Positions 9,155 to 17,942 of a stretch of 64,000 nucleotides of DNA are shown here, one piece after another. The notes beneath the pieces are model-generated. The model ran no database searches and was not told the DNA's origin. It was given only the letters and a program-made list of their open reading frames with translations. Position 1 is the stretch's first letter; every line of letters begins with the position of its first letter. The stretch is taken from positions 1-64,000 of the forward strand of contig CALXDJ010000012.1 in assembly GCA_944387035.1 (NCBI GenBank), given 5' to 3'. The position numbers and the translations under genes are program-made. Source of the stretch: an uncultured Oscillospiraceae bacterium. Lineage in GTDB: Bacteria > Bacillota > Clostridia > Oscillospirales > Oscillospiraceae.

Positions 9155-10261
9155 TTAATTGTAGAAAAAGACGTCACACTTGAGCATACCATTGTAGAGC
9201 TTGCGCTTTTTACTGGCCGGACGGCCGTAACACCGCTCAAACTCCGTATGGGACGAGAGAATCAGAATCCGCCACTTGGGGGGCATGCTGGCCATGGTCC
9301 TGCCAAACATCCGGTACAGCTCTCCGGCTTCCTGCTTTTCCAGAAGCCGCTCACCGTAAGGGGGATTGGTCACCAGCTGGCCGTACTCGCTGTCCCGGTG
9401 GAAGGAGGCGGCGTCGGCCACCTCAAATCGGATGCAGTCGTCCACGCCGGCCAGGGCGGCATTGTGTTTTGCCAGTTCCACGGCGGCGGGATCAATGTCT
9501 CCGCCCCAGATGTCATAGGTGCCGTGGAATTCATGGTCCTGTGCCTCATCGGCGGCATCCATCCACAGCTTGGCGTCCATGTTCTTCCACTTCTGGGCGG
9601 CAAAGCTGCGGTCCAGGCCGGGAGCCCGGTTTTTGGCGATGAGAGCGGCCTCAATGGGAATGGTGCCGCTGCCGCAGAAGGGATCGCAGAAGGGATCCCG
9701 CCCCCGGTAGCGGGAGAGCAGCACCAGGGCGGCGGCCAGGGTTTCCTTGAGCGGCGCGCCCATGTTCCGGGCCCGGTAGCCCCGCTTGTACAGACCCTCA
9801 CCGGAGGTGTCCAGATACAGCGTGGCAGTATCCTTGATAATGGCGAACTGAATTTGATAGCGGCTGCCGGTTTCCGGCAGGGTCTCGCAGCCGTACACGC
9901 TGCCCAGCCGCTTGGCGGCGGCTTTTTTCACGATGGCCTGGCAGGCGGGAACGGAATGGAGTGTAGAGTTAAGCGAATAGCCCTTGACGGGAAACTCGCC
10001 GTCCCGGGGAATATAGTCCTCCCAGGGCAGGGCGGCCACGCCCTGAAACAGAGATTCGAAATCCGGTGCTGGGAAGGAGCCCAGCTCCATCAATACCCGG
10101 GCGCCGCAGCGCAGATTGAGATTCAGACGGGCAATATCGGCCAGAGAGCCTTCACAGTGGACCCGGCCGTTTTCCGCCCGGACCTGGGCCAGATCCAGCC
10201 GCCGCATCTCATCGGCCACCAAAGATTCCAGTCCCAGCAGGCAGGGAACCGTCAGTGTCAC
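9155..10261 (-). CDS. THUMP-domain class I SAM-dependent RNA methyltransferase (RlmL/Trm14 type)
   Basis: 368 aa. N-terminal ferredoxin-like/THUMP region (about 1-160), then a Rossmann methyltransferase with FCGSGTIPIEAAL and the catalytic motif NPPYGERL, the N2-guanine methyltransferase pattern. The family modifies 23S rRNA or tRNA guanosines. The start is GTG at 10261 with AAGGGGGTG upstream. An in-frame ATG at 10381 is rejected because it lies upstream of the promoter -10 box at 10307-10312. First gene of the operon with the EF-Tu domain-2 protein and lipid kinase. Confidence 0.9.
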   Translation of the reverse strand: MTLTVPCLLGLESLVADEMRRLDLAQVRAENGRVHCEGSLADIARLNLNLRCGARVLMELGSFPAPDFESLFQGVAALPWEDYIPRDGEFPVKGYSLNSTLHSVPACQAIVKKAAAKRLGSVYGCETLPETGSRYQIQFAIIKDTATLYLDTSGEGLYKRGYRARNMGAPLKETLAAALVLLSRYRGRDPFCDPFCGSGTIPIEAALIAKNRAPGLDRSFAAQKWKNMDAKLWMDAADEAQDHEFHGTYDIWGGDIDPAAVELAKHNAALAGVDDCIRFEVADAASFHRDSEYGQLVTNPPYGERLLEKQEAGELYRMFGRTMASMPPKWRILILSSHTEFERCYGRPASKKRKLYNGMLKCDVFFYN

Positions 10262-10306
10262 GGCCTGCACCCCCTTATACAAAAAATTAAATCTTTCATG
10301 GGCTTC

Positions 10307-10335
10307 AGTATAACAGGAAGCGCCGGGTTGTGCAA
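10307..10335 (-). promoter_or_regulatory. Sigma-A promoter of the methyltransferase operon
   Basis: Minus strand: TTGCAC (10330-10335), 17-bp spacer, TATACT (10307-10312). Start of transcription would fall near 10300, about 40 bases before the GTG at 10261. Confidence 0.8.
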
Positions 10336-10388
10336 TGCGGCGGGGAAAGGATTGTAATGAAAATGAAATATTTTTCACCATAGGCCTA

Positions 10389-10397
10389 TGCTATACT
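10389..10397 (+). promoter_or_regulatory. Extended -10 promoter of the nfeD-SPFH operon
   Basis: TGC followed by TATACT, an extended -10. No good -35 is present at the right distance. It lies about 50 bp upstream of the nfeD start. Confidence 0.55.
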
Positions 10398-10449
10398 GAA
10401 ACCAAAGCGGTCCATTCTGCGTTATAGGGATAAGGAGGTCAACATACGC

Positions 10450-10905
10450 ATGGAATATATGATCTGGATTTGGCTGGGAGCGGCCGTGGTATTCGGCATT
10501 CTGGAGGCCATGACGGCGGGGCTGATCTCCGTGTGGTTTGTGGCGGGCGCTGTGGCGGCCATGGTGGCGGCTATACTGGAAGCAGGCGTCATGGTGCAGG
10601 CAGGCGTGTTCATTGTGGTGTCGGCATTGGCGCTGGCACTGACGCGGCCGCTGGTGCGGCGCTGGACCAAGACCCGGACGGTGGCGACCAATGCCGACCG
10701 GGTGCTGGGGCAGACGGCCAAGGTGACCGAAGCGGTGGACAACGACAATTCCATGGGTGCCGTTTACGTCGATGGAAAGACCTGGAGCGCCCGCAGCAGC
10801 GACGGAAGTGTGATTCCCGTGGGGACACGGGTACAAGTGGAGCGGATGGAGGGCGTCAAGCTCTTTGTTCGCGTGTGTGAGAAAAAGGAGGAGACAGCGG
10901 TATGA
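10450..10905 (+). CDS. NfeD-family membrane protein
   Basis: 151 aa. Two hydrophobic segments (about 3-25 and 30-65) followed by a soluble beta-rich C-terminal domain (OB-like, about 85-145) containing GQTAKVTEAV and GTRVQVERMEG, typical of NfeD. These short NfeD proteins work with the SPFH protein encoded next to them in membrane-microdomain organisation or membrane quality control. ATG at 10450 follows AAGGAGGTC. The stop overlaps the next start by 4 bp (ATGA), so the two are coupled. Confidence 0.88.
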   Translation: MEYMIWIWLGAAVVFGILEAMTAGLISVWFVAGAVAAMVAAILEAGVMVQAGVFIVVSALALALTRPLVRRWTKTRTVATNADRVLGQTAKVTEAVDNDNSMGAVYVDGKTWSARSSDGSVIPVGTRVQVERMEGVKLFVRVCEKKEETAV

Positions 10906-11849
10906 ACATTTTCGGATGGATCGGACTGGGTATTGCCCTGGTACTGGTGTTGGTCCTGCTGGCCAGCTGTATTCAGATTGTTCAGCAGTCCCGGGCATAT
11001 GTGGTGGAGTTTCTGGGGACGTTCCACGCGGTGTGGAACGTGGGCTTCCACTTTAAGGTCCCCGTGGTGATGCGGATCGCCAAGAAGGTTTCCCTGAAGG
11101 AGCAGGTGGCGGATTTTGCGCCCCAGCCCGTCATCACCAAGGATAATGTTACCATGCAGATCGATACCGTGATCTATTTCCAGATTACCGACCCCAAGCT
11201 GTATACTTACGGGGTGGAGCACCCCATGAACGCCATTGAGAACCTGACGGCTACGACCCTGCGCAATATCATCGGCGATATGGAGCTGGACCAGTCCCTG
11301 ACCAGCCGGGATACCATCAACACCCGGATGCGGGCCATTCTGGACGAGGCCACCGATCCCTGGGGCATCAAGGTCAACCGGGTGGAGCTGAAGAACATCA
11401 TCCCGCCCAAGGAAATCCAGAACGCCATGGAAAAGCAGATGAAGGCCGAGCGGGAACGCCGCGAGTCCATCCTCCAGGCCGAGGGCACCAAGCAGTCTCA
11501 GATTCTGGTGGCAGAAGGCGAGAAGCAGTCTGCTATTTTGAAGGCAGACGCTGCCAAGCAGGCTGCCATTTTGAAGGCGGAAGGCGAGAAGGAGGCCCGG
11601 ATCATGGCCGCCGAGGCGGAGGCTCAGGCCATTATGAAGGTTCAGCAGGCTCTGGCGGACTCCCTGAAGCTGCTCAACGAGGCGGCGCCCAATGACCAGG
11701 TGGTGAAGCTCAAGGCCCTGGAGACCATGGAAAAGGTGGCGGACGGCAAGGCCACCAAGATCATCATTCCCTCCGAGCTGCAGGGGCTGGCCGGATTGGC
11801 CGCCAGCGCCAAGGCGGTTTTTGAGACGGAGGAGCCCAAGGCCCAGTAA
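10902..11849 (+). CDS. SPFH/stomatin-like membrane protein (QmcA/HflC type)
   Basis: 315 aa. One N-terminal transmembrane helix (about 5-27), the SPFH domain (30-180) with ITKDNVTMQIDTVIYF and VNRVELKNIIPP, then a long alanine-glutamate-lysine coiled coil with repeats of the form AEGxKQSxIL (about 190-250). Such proteins form large membrane-attached rings and often bind proteases; FtsH, a known partner of SPFH proteins, is encoded at 19880 but not in this operon. Overlaps nfeD by 4 bp. Confidence 0.93.
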   Translation: MNIFGWIGLGIALVLVLVLLASCIQIVQQSRAYVVEFLGTFHAVWNVGFHFKVPVVMRIAKKVSLKEQVADFAPQPVITKDNVTMQIDTVIYFQITDPKLYTYGVEHPMNAIENLTATTLRNIIGDMELDQSLTSRDTINTRMRAILDEATDPWGIKVNRVELKNIIPPKEIQNAMEKQMKAERERRESILQAEGTKQSQILVAEGEKQSAILKADAAKQAAILKAEGEKEARIMAAEAEAQAIMKVQQALADSLKLLNEAAPNDQVVKLKALETMEKVADGKATKIIIPSELQGLAGLAASAKAVFETEEPKAQ

Positions 11850-11867
11850 GAAGCCGACAGAAAAGGG

Positions 11868-11906
11868 AAACGCGTCCGGTCCCTATTGGACCGGACGCGT
11901 TTTTTT
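11868..11906 (+). terminator. Terminator of the nfeD-SPFH operon
   Basis: 15-bp perfect stem (11868-11882 with 11888-11902), five-base loop and T run to 11906. It also lies at the 3' end of rnjA on the other strand. Confidence 0.9.
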
Positions 11907-11926
11907 AATCGGGGGAAGAGTTTGAC

Positions 11927-13588
11927 TTACAGCCGGGTCACAACGGGAATGACCATGGGGCTGCGCTTGGTGGTTTTGAAGAGGTAGCTGCTGACAGCGG
12001 ATTTCACGGTGCCGCGGAGCTCGCCGTCGTCCCGGCCTCCGCGCTTGCGGGAGACGGAGTCGGCGGCTTCCATAGCCACGTTTTGCAGCTCCTTCATCAA
12101 ATCGCCGGACTCCTTGACGTAGATGAAGCCGCGGGTGATGATCTCCGGCTCACACAGCAGCGCGCCGTCCCGGGAAGAGATGGGCATGACCACCACGACC
12201 ATGCCGTCCTCGGCCAGGCGTTTGCGGTCCCGCATGACCACAGCGCCCACATCGCCCACGCCGGAGCCGTCCACATACACCTCTCCGGCGGGCACAGTGC
12301 CGCCGATCTTCATGCTCTTGCCGGTGATCTCAATGACGGAGCCGTTGTCGGCAATGGCGATGTGATTGCGGTCCATGCCCATCTGCTGTGCCACCTGGGA
12401 GTGGATTTGCAGCATCCGCTGCTCACCATGCAGGGGAACGAAGAAGCGAGGCTTGGTCAGAGCGTGAATGATCTTGAGCTCCTCCTGGCAGGCGTGGCCG
12501 GAGACATGCAGCATGTCGGCCCGGTCGTAAATGACCTTGACGCCCTTGCGGAACAGCTCGTTGATGACCCGGCCCACGGTGACCTCGTTGCCGGGAACGG
12601 CGGAGGCGGAAATGATCACCTTGTCGCCTGCGCCGATCTCCACCTGCTTGTGGGTGGAAAACGCCATGCGGTACAGAGCGCTCATCTCCTCGCCCTGAGA
12701 GCCGGTGGTGACGATGACCTGCTTGTTTTTGGGCAGGTTCTTGAGCTTATTGATGTCCACCAGAGTGTTTTTGGGGACCTTCATGTAGCCCAGCTCCGTG
12801 GAGACTTTCATCATGTTCTCCATGGAGCGGCCGGTGACGGCCACCTTGCGGCCAAAGGCGGCCGCAGCGTCCAGCACCTGCTGGACCCGGTGGACGTTGG
12901 AGGCGAAGGTGGTGACGATGATCCGCTCCTCGCAGTTTTGGAACTGGCGCATGAACGTGGCGCCCACCGTCTTTTCCGAGGGCGTGAAGCCGGGACGCTC
13001 CACGTTGGTGGAGTCGGCGCACAGCGCCAGCACGCCCTCCTTGCCCAGCTCGCCCAGCCGGGCCAGATCGATGACCTCCCCATCGATGGGGGTGGAGTCG
13101 ATCTTGAAGTCGCCGGTGTGGACCACCGTACCCATGTGGGTGTGAATGGCAAAGGCCACGGAGTCGGCGATGGAATGGTTGACGTGGATGAATTCCACGG
13201 TGAACTTGCCCGCCCGCACGGATTTGCCCGGCTCCACGGTGAAGAGCTTGGTGCTCTTGGCCAGACCGTGCTCCTCCAGCTTGAGCCGGATCAGGCCGGC
13301 GGTAAAGCGGGTGCAGTAGATGGGCATGTTGACCTGCTTGAGCACGTACGGGATGGCGCCCACATGGTCCTCGTGGCCGTGGGTGATGAACAGTCCCCGG
13401 ATCCGGGCGCGGTTCTTGATGAGGTAGCTCACATCGGGGATGATGCAGTCAATGCCGTACATATCGTCCCCGGGGAAGGCCATGCCGCAGTCCACTACGA
13501 TGATCTCGCCGCCGTACTCATAGGCGGTCATGTTCTTTCCGATCTCGTTGAGGCCGCCCAGAGGGATAATTTTCAGTTTTTCTGCCAT
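11927..13588 (-). CDS. rnjA: Ribonuclease J
   Basis: 553 aa, the standard RNase J size. Zinc-dependent metallo-beta-lactamase/beta-CASP nuclease with endonuclease and 5'-3' exonuclease activity in mRNA decay and rRNA maturation. Starts MAEKLKIIPLGGLNEIGKN; metal motif HGHEDHVG near residue 80 and later beta-CASP motifs including SGHACQEE. ATG at 13588 is the start because the family signature begins there; an in-frame extension to 13687 is not conserved in character. The 5' leader is about 270 bases and contains a terminator-like hairpin. Confidence 0.95.
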   Translation of the reverse strand: MAEKLKIIPLGGLNEIGKNMTAYEYGGEIIVVDCGMAFPGDDMYGIDCIIPDVSYLIKNRARIRGLFITHGHEDHVGAIPYVLKQVNMPIYCTRFTAGLIRLKLEEHGLAKSTKLFTVEPGKSVRAGKFTVEFIHVNHSIADSVAFAIHTHMGTVVHTGDFKIDSTPIDGEVIDLARLGELGKEGVLALCADSTNVERPGFTPSEKTVGATFMRQFQNCEERIIVTTFASNVHRVQQVLDAAAAFGRKVAVTGRSMENMMKVSTELGYMKVPKNTLVDINKLKNLPKNKQVIVTTGSQGEEMSALYRMAFSTHKQVEIGAGDKVIISASAVPGNEVTVGRVINELFRKGVKVIYDRADMLHVSGHACQEELKIIHALTKPRFFVPLHGEQRMLQIHSQVAQQMGMDRNHIAIADNGSVIEITGKSMKIGGTVPAGEVYVDGSGVGDVGAVVMRDRKRLAEDGMVVVVMPISSRDGALLCEPEIITRGFIYVKESGDLMKELQNVAMEAADSVSRKRGGRDDGELRGTVKSAVSSYLFKTTKRSPMVIPVVTRL

Positions 13589-13823
13589 AAAATGCGTTAC
13601 TCCTTTTCCATTGAACAGTATGTAATGTTGCAGTACGACTCTCGGCGGAAGGAATGACGCGGACTTTCTGCGCGCAAAAAAGCGCATGGCAAGAAAAGAC
13701 GCCCGTTGCCTGCGCGGCCCCGTTTCGCCGGCAGGGGTTCGGCTGCGTCATGTCAGTTCCGAAATATGAGAGTTGTCTTTATTATTTAACCGGGAGCGCG
13801 CGTCGCCTCACCGGTAAAATACG

Positions 13824-13857
13824 AAAAAACAGCGCGGAAGCCAAGCTTCCGGGCGCT
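13824..13857 (-). promoter_or_regulatory. Terminator-like hairpin in the rnjA leader (possible attenuator)
   Basis: Minus strand: AGCGC-CCGGAAGC stem against GCTTCC-GCGCT (13831-13857) followed by six T (13824-13829). It begins only a few bases after the start point expected from the -10 at 13869-13874, and no gene lies between that promoter and the hairpin. It therefore looks like a premature terminator in the leader, or the end of a very short RNA. Confidence 0.6.
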
Positions 13858-13868
13858 AGACTGTTCCT

Positions 13869-13897
13869 AGTATAGCACAGAGAAACCGGTTTGTATA
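13869..13897 (-). promoter_or_regulatory. Probable rnjA promoter (extended -10)
   Basis: Minus strand: TGTGC-TATACT with -10 at 13869-13874 and a weak -35 TATACA at 13892-13897, 17-bp spacer. A leader of roughly 270 bases follows. Confidence 0.5.
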
Positions 13898-13970
13898 CAG
13901 TTTTTTTGCCGGCCGGGGCGGCGGGGCTGCTTTCAGGGGAAAAACTCCCGGTATATGGAGGCTTTGGTTG

Positions 13971-13999
13971 TTGATAATCCATCGGAGAACTGCTATACT
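13971..13999 (+). promoter_or_regulatory. Sigma-A promoter of the gdpP cluster
   Basis: TTGATA (13971-13976), 17-bp spacer, TGC-TATACT with -10 at 13994-13999. About 45 bp upstream of the gdpP ATG. Confidence 0.8.
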
Positions 14000-14044
14000 A
14001 ATAGAATCTATTCGTATGCATACCGGTGAAAGGGGCCTCCTTCC

Positions 14045-16036
14045 ATGAATAATAAAAAACTCTCCCGGCTGCTGGAACCGAATTTGAAGCTCTACTTCTT
14101 CTGCCTGGCGGTCTTTGCGCTGGCGGCAGTACCGGCTAGTCCCGTGCTGGCGCTGGTGGAAGGCGTGGCCACGGTGGGACTGTACGTGTATTTTACACAG
14201 GGCAACAAAAAGCGGCGCCAGGGCATTTTGCAGTACATCGATACCGTGACCGGCAGTGTGGACACGGCCAGCAAGTCCACCCTGATTAACTCGCCTCTGC
14301 CGATCATGGTGTTCCGTCCGGATACCGGCGAGGTGATCTGGAGCAATGAAAATTTCCAGCAGCTGGCCGGGGTGCGGGAGCACCTGTTTGAGATGAAGGT
14401 CGAGGACGCAGTGCCGGTGTTTCCGGTGCAGTGGCTGCTGGAGGGCAAGCAGGAGTGCCCGGACCGGGTGTTTATGAACAACCGCCGCTTCCGGGTATAC
14501 GGCAGTTTGGTCCGGGCCAAGGGCCGGGGCGGCGAGCAGAACCTGGTAGCCACCACCTACTGGGTGGACACCACCGAGGCCGATGCCCTGCGGGAAACGT
14601 ACACGGCCACCCGCCCGGTGCTGGCGATTTTGATGGTGGACAACTATGAGGATCTGATGAAGGCCTGTGCGGATACCCAGCGCAGTGCCGTGCTGGCCCA
14701 AGTGGATGAAAAGCTCAGCCAGTGGGCCGCGGGCCGGGGGCTGCTGCTCAAGATTGAGCGGGACCGGTATCTCTTTATTTTTGAAGAGCAGTATTATCAC
14801 CACTTTGTGGAGGAAAAATTCTCCGTACTGGATGCAATCCGGGATATCAAGGTGGGAGAAGGCAGCCATCCCACGCTGTCCATCGGCATCGGCAAGGATG
14901 CCGACAGCATGGTGGATCTCTATAAAAATGCCCGGCTTTCGGTGGAGATGGCGCTCAGCCGGGGCGGCGATCAGGCGGTGGTACGCAACCGGGTGGACTT
15001 CGAGTTCTACGGCGGCCGGGCCAAGACCACGGAGAAGCGCACCAAGGTCAAGTCCCGGGTTATGGCCAATGCCCTCAGCGAGCTGATGGACGATGCCGCG
15101 GAAATTTACATCATGGGGCACAGCTTTGCAGATATGGACGCGGTGGGCGCGGCCATCGGCGTGTGCTGTGCCGCCCGGAAAAAGGGCAAGCGGGTCCACA
15201 TTGTCATGGACCTGGAACATAACGCGGCACAAGCCGTGCTCCAGAAGATCCGGGCCCTGCCGGAGTATAACGGCGTGTTCCTGGATGCAGGGGATGCGTT
15301 TTTGATGATGCAGCCCGGAGCACTTCTGGTGGTGGTGGATACCAACCGGCCGGATATGGTGGAGAGTCCGCAGCTGCTGGAGTCCTGCAACCGGGTGGCG
15401 GTGATTGACCACCACCGCCGGGCGGCCACGTACATCGAAAATGCGGCGTTCAGCTTCCATGAGCCCTATGCCTCTTCGGCTTCGGAGCTGGTGACCGAGC
15501 TGCTGCAATATCTGGTGGAGACGTCGGATCTTCTGCGGGAAGAGGCGGAAGCCCTGTTGGCGGGCATCGTGCTGGATACCAAGCACTTCACTCTGCGTAC
15601 CGGCGGGCGCACCTTTGAAGCGGCGGCATTTTTGCGCCGGGCGGGCGCCGACACCGCGGACGTACAGCGGCTGTTCCAAAATGACCTGCAGGACATGGTT
15701 TCCCGGTATGATATCATCCGCCGGGCGGAGCTTTACCGGGAGGACATTGCTCTGGCCATTGTGCCGGAAGAGGGCGTGGACCGGGTGACCGCCGCCCAGG
15801 CGGCGGACGAGCTGCTGACGCTCAAGGGCGTCAAGGCCTCCTTTGTGGTGTACCGCCATGGCACGGATGTGCTGATGTCCGCCCGCTCCCTGGGTGAGAT
15901 CAATGTCCAGGTGGTACTGGAGGCGCTGGGCGGCGGCGGCAACTCCACCACCGCCGGCGGCCGGGTGGAAAACGGCGATATCGACGATGTGGAAACCCGT
16001 CTGAAAGAGACCATTGATGCATATTTTGAAAAATAA
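14045..16036 (+). CDS. gdpP: Cyclic-di-AMP phosphodiesterase GdpP (YybT), DHH family
   Basis: 663 aa, close to the family norm. Membrane-anchored enzyme hydrolysing c-di-AMP to pApA. Two hydrophobic N-terminal segments (about 12-55), a PAS-like domain (about 75-170), a degenerate GGDEF-like domain (about 190-310) and a DHH phosphoesterase domain with DMDAVG near residue 360 and the DHH triad at 455-457. DHHA1 closes the protein, with the GGGGNSTTAGG motif near 625. The metal ligands look intact. First gene of the cluster, 25 bp before rplI, an arrangement seen in many Bacillota. Confidence 0.95.
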   Translation: MNNKKLSRLLEPNLKLYFFCLAVFALAAVPASPVLALVEGVATVGLYVYFTQGNKKRRQGILQYIDTVTGSVDTASKSTLINSPLPIMVFRPDTGEVIWSNENFQQLAGVREHLFEMKVEDAVPVFPVQWLLEGKQECPDRVFMNNRRFRVYGSLVRAKGRGGEQNLVATTYWVDTTEADALRETYTATRPVLAILMVDNYEDLMKACADTQRSAVLAQVDEKLSQWAAGRGLLLKIERDRYLFIFEEQYYHHFVEEKFSVLDAIRDIKVGEGSHPTLSIGIGKDADSMVDLYKNARLSVEMALSRGGDQAVVRNRVDFEFYGGRAKTTEKRTKVKSRVMANALSELMDDAAEIYIMGHSFADMDAVGAAIGVCCAARKKGKRVHIVMDLEHNAAQAVLQKIRALPEYNGVFLDAGDAFLMMQPGALLVVVDTNRPDMVESPQLLESCNRVAVIDHHRRAATYIENAAFSFHEPYASSASELVTELLQYLVETSDLLREEAEALLAGIVLDTKHFTLRTGGRTFEAAAFLRRAGADTADVQRLFQNDLQDMVSRYDIIRRAELYREDIALAIVPEEGVDRVTAAQAADELLTLKGVKASFVVYRHGTDVLMSARSLGEINVQVVLEALGGGGNSTTAGGRVENGDIDDVETRLKETIDAYFEK

Positions 16037-16061
16037 CGCAAGGAAATAAGGAGAAAAAACC

Positions 16062-16511
16062 ATGAAAGTCATTTTACAGCAGGATGTCAAAGGCCAGGGC
16101 AAGAAGGGACAGATGGTGGAAGTGTCTGAGGGATATGCCCGCAACTTCCTCCTGCCCCGCAAGCTGGCGGTGGCCGCTACGGCGGACGCCATCAACACCA
16201 TGAACCTCAAGGAAAAGGCCCGCCGGGCCGAAGAGGCCCGTCAGAAGGCCGCGGCGGAGGCTACGGCCGAGCAGCTGAAAAACTGCATGGTCAAGCTGAC
16301 GGCCAAGGCCGGCAACGGCGGCCGCCTGTTCGGCGCCGTCACCACCAAGGAAATTTCCGAGGGCCTCAAGGCGCAGTTTGATATCGACATTCCCAAGCAG
16401 AAGCTGGTGCTGGACGAACCCATCAAGGCTTTCGGCAGCTATCAGGTTAAGGCCAAGCTGGGCTTTGAGGTCAACGGCACGGTGTATGTCTCCGTGTACG
16501 AGGAGAAATAA
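16062..16511 (+). CDS. rplI: 50S ribosomal protein L9
   Basis: 149 aa, full length. The N-terminal rRNA-binding domain begins [16 protein letters not shown] and contains [11 protein letters not shown]; a long linker helix rich in Ala, Glu and Lys (about 45-75) connects to the C-terminal domain. Start ATG with AAGGAG upstream. Lies between gdpP and dnaB, its usual place in Bacillota. Confidence 0.97.
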   Translation: MKVILQQDVKGQGKKGQMVEVSEGYARNFLLPRKLAVAATADAINTMNLKEKARRAEEARQKAAAEATAEQLKNCMVKLTAKAGNGGRLFGAVTTKEISEGLKAQFDIDIPKQKLVLDEPIKAFGSYQVKAKLGFEVNGTVYVSVYEEK

Positions 16512-16517
16512 GGCGTT

Positions 16518-16563
16518 CGGCCGGATCCGCGGCTCCCGTCTCCGGGGGGAGGCGGTCCGGCCG
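16518..16563 (+). other. GC-rich hairpin between rplI and dnaB
   Basis: CGGCCGGATCCGC (16518-16530) pairs imperfectly with GCGGTCCGGCCG (16552-16563), with further pairing inside, and is followed by a short T-rich stretch. It may reduce read-through from rplI to dnaB. Confidence 0.45.
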
Positions 16564-16589
16564 TCATCTTTTGCGCAGAGGTGAATTTC

Positions 16590-17942
16590 ATGGCAAACGA
16601 GGACCTGCTGCTGGCCCGGCAGATGCCCCATTCCCTGGAGGGAGAGCAGGCGGTTTTGGGCTCCATGCTCATTGACGAGGGCTGCATCAAGGATGTGATG
16701 GACAAGCTCCGGCCGTCCGATTTCTACCTGCGGCAAAACCGGGAGATTTTTGAGACGATCTATACCATGTTCTCCTATGCCCAGCCCATCGACGGCATCA
16801 CGGTCTGTGAGGAGATGCGCAAGGCGGGGACCTATGACGAGGCCACCACCCGCTCCTATCTTGCCCAGCTGATGGAGATCACGCCTACCAGCGCCAACGT
16901 GATGGAGTATGTGGAGATCGTCCGGGAAAAGGCCCTGCTGCGGAGCGTGGCCCAGGCGGCAGCGGAAATCACGGCCCTGGTCCAGGCTGGAGTCGGTGAT
17001 GCCACCCGGATCCTCATGGAGGCAGAGCAGAAGGTATACGCCATCCGGCGGGGCCAGAGCGCCCAGGAAATGGTGCCCCTGCGGCAGGTGCTGCCGGAGG
17101 TGCTGGACCGGCTGAGCGAGATGAGCGAGAGCGAAAACCATCTGCCGGGCCTTTCCACCGGCCTTTCCGCGGTGGACCAGAAGATCACGGGCCTCAACAA
17201 GTCGGACCTGATTTTGCTGGCTGCCCGTCCCGGTATGGGCAAGACGTCTTTCGCCCTGAATATTGCATTAAACGTGGCAAAAAGCACGAATATGACCGTG
17301 GCGGTGTTCTCCCTGGAAATGTCCCGGGAGCAGCTGGCCACCCGGCTTTTGAGCGCGGAGGCCCTGGTGGAGAACAGCCGCCTGAAAACCGGCATGCTCC
17401 GGGAGACGGACTGGGAGAAGATCGCCGGAGCGGCGTCGGTGCTCAACCGGGTCAATATCCGCATCGACGACAACCCCATGCTTTCCGTGGCAGATATGAA
17501 CGCCAAGTGCCGCCGGTTGGAGAATCTGGGCCTGGTGGTCATCGACTATCTGCAATTGATGACATCCGCCGGCAAGGGCGGCGGTGGAGAGAGCCGCCAG
17601 CAGGTGGTTTCCGATATGTCCCGTATGCTGAAGATCATGGCCAAGGAGCTCAACGTGCCGGTCATCTGCCTGAGCCAGCTCTCCCGTGCCAACGAAAAGC
17701 GGGATGACAAGCGTCCCATGCTATCGGACCTGCGTGAATCCGGCGCCATCGAACAGGATGCGGATATTGTTCTGTTTTTGTACCGGGACGACTATTATCA
17801 TGAGGACACTGAAAAGCACAATATCGCCGAGTGCATCGTAGCCAAAAACCGTCACGGCGAGACGGGCAAGGTGGAACTGCGGTGGATGCCCGAATACACG
17901 CAGTTCTCGACACTGGATAACCGCTATGGCGACGACGAATGA
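16590..17942 (+). CDS. dnaB: Replicative DNA helicase DnaB
   Basis: 450 aa from the ATG at 16590, the typical length. Hexameric 5'-3' helicase of the replication fork. N-terminal domain (PHSLEGEQAVLGSMLID near 12-28) for primase interaction, then the RecA-like motor with Walker A RPGMGKTSFA near 212-221, Walker B VVIDYLQLM near 315 and the arginine-finger region. A GTG at 16581 is possible, but AGAGGTG at 16577-16583 is better read as the ribosome site of the ATG. The 3' end overlaps tilS by 17 bp. Confidence 0.96.
   Translation: MANEDLLLARQMPHSLEGEQAVLGSMLIDEGCIKDVMDKLRPSDFYLRQNREIFETIYTMFSYAQPIDGITVCEEMRKAGTYDEATTRSYLAQLMEITPTSANVMEYVEIVREKALLRSVAQAAAEITALVQAGVGDATRILMEAEQKVYAIRRGQSAQEMVPLRQVLPEVLDRLSEMSESENHLPGLSTGLSAVDQKITGLNKSDLILLAARPGMGKTSFALNIALNVAKSTNMTVAVFSLEMSREQLATRLLSAEALVENSRLKTGMLRETDWEKIAGAASVLNRVNIRIDDNPMLSVADMNAKCRRLENLGLVVIDYLQLMTSAGKGGGGESRQQVVSDMSRMLKIMAKELNVPVICLSQLSRANEKRDDKRPMLSDLRESGAIEQDADIVLFLYRDDYYHEDTEKHNIAECIVAKNRHGETGKVELRWMPEYTQFSTLDNRYGDDE

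Larger units (their letters stand above)
13589..14044. other. 456-bp divergent intergenic region between rnjA and gdpP
   Basis: Holds the rnjA leader with its hairpin, the rnjA promoter (minus) and the gdpP promoter (plus). Short open frames on either strand have no convincing ribosome sites or recognisable products. No tRNA or known riboswitch pattern was seen. Confidence 0.6.

Noticed and set aside
13518..13751. Small minus-strand open frame upstream of and overlapping rnjA
   Set aside because: No ribosome site, no conserved features, and it overlaps the rnjA start in another frame.
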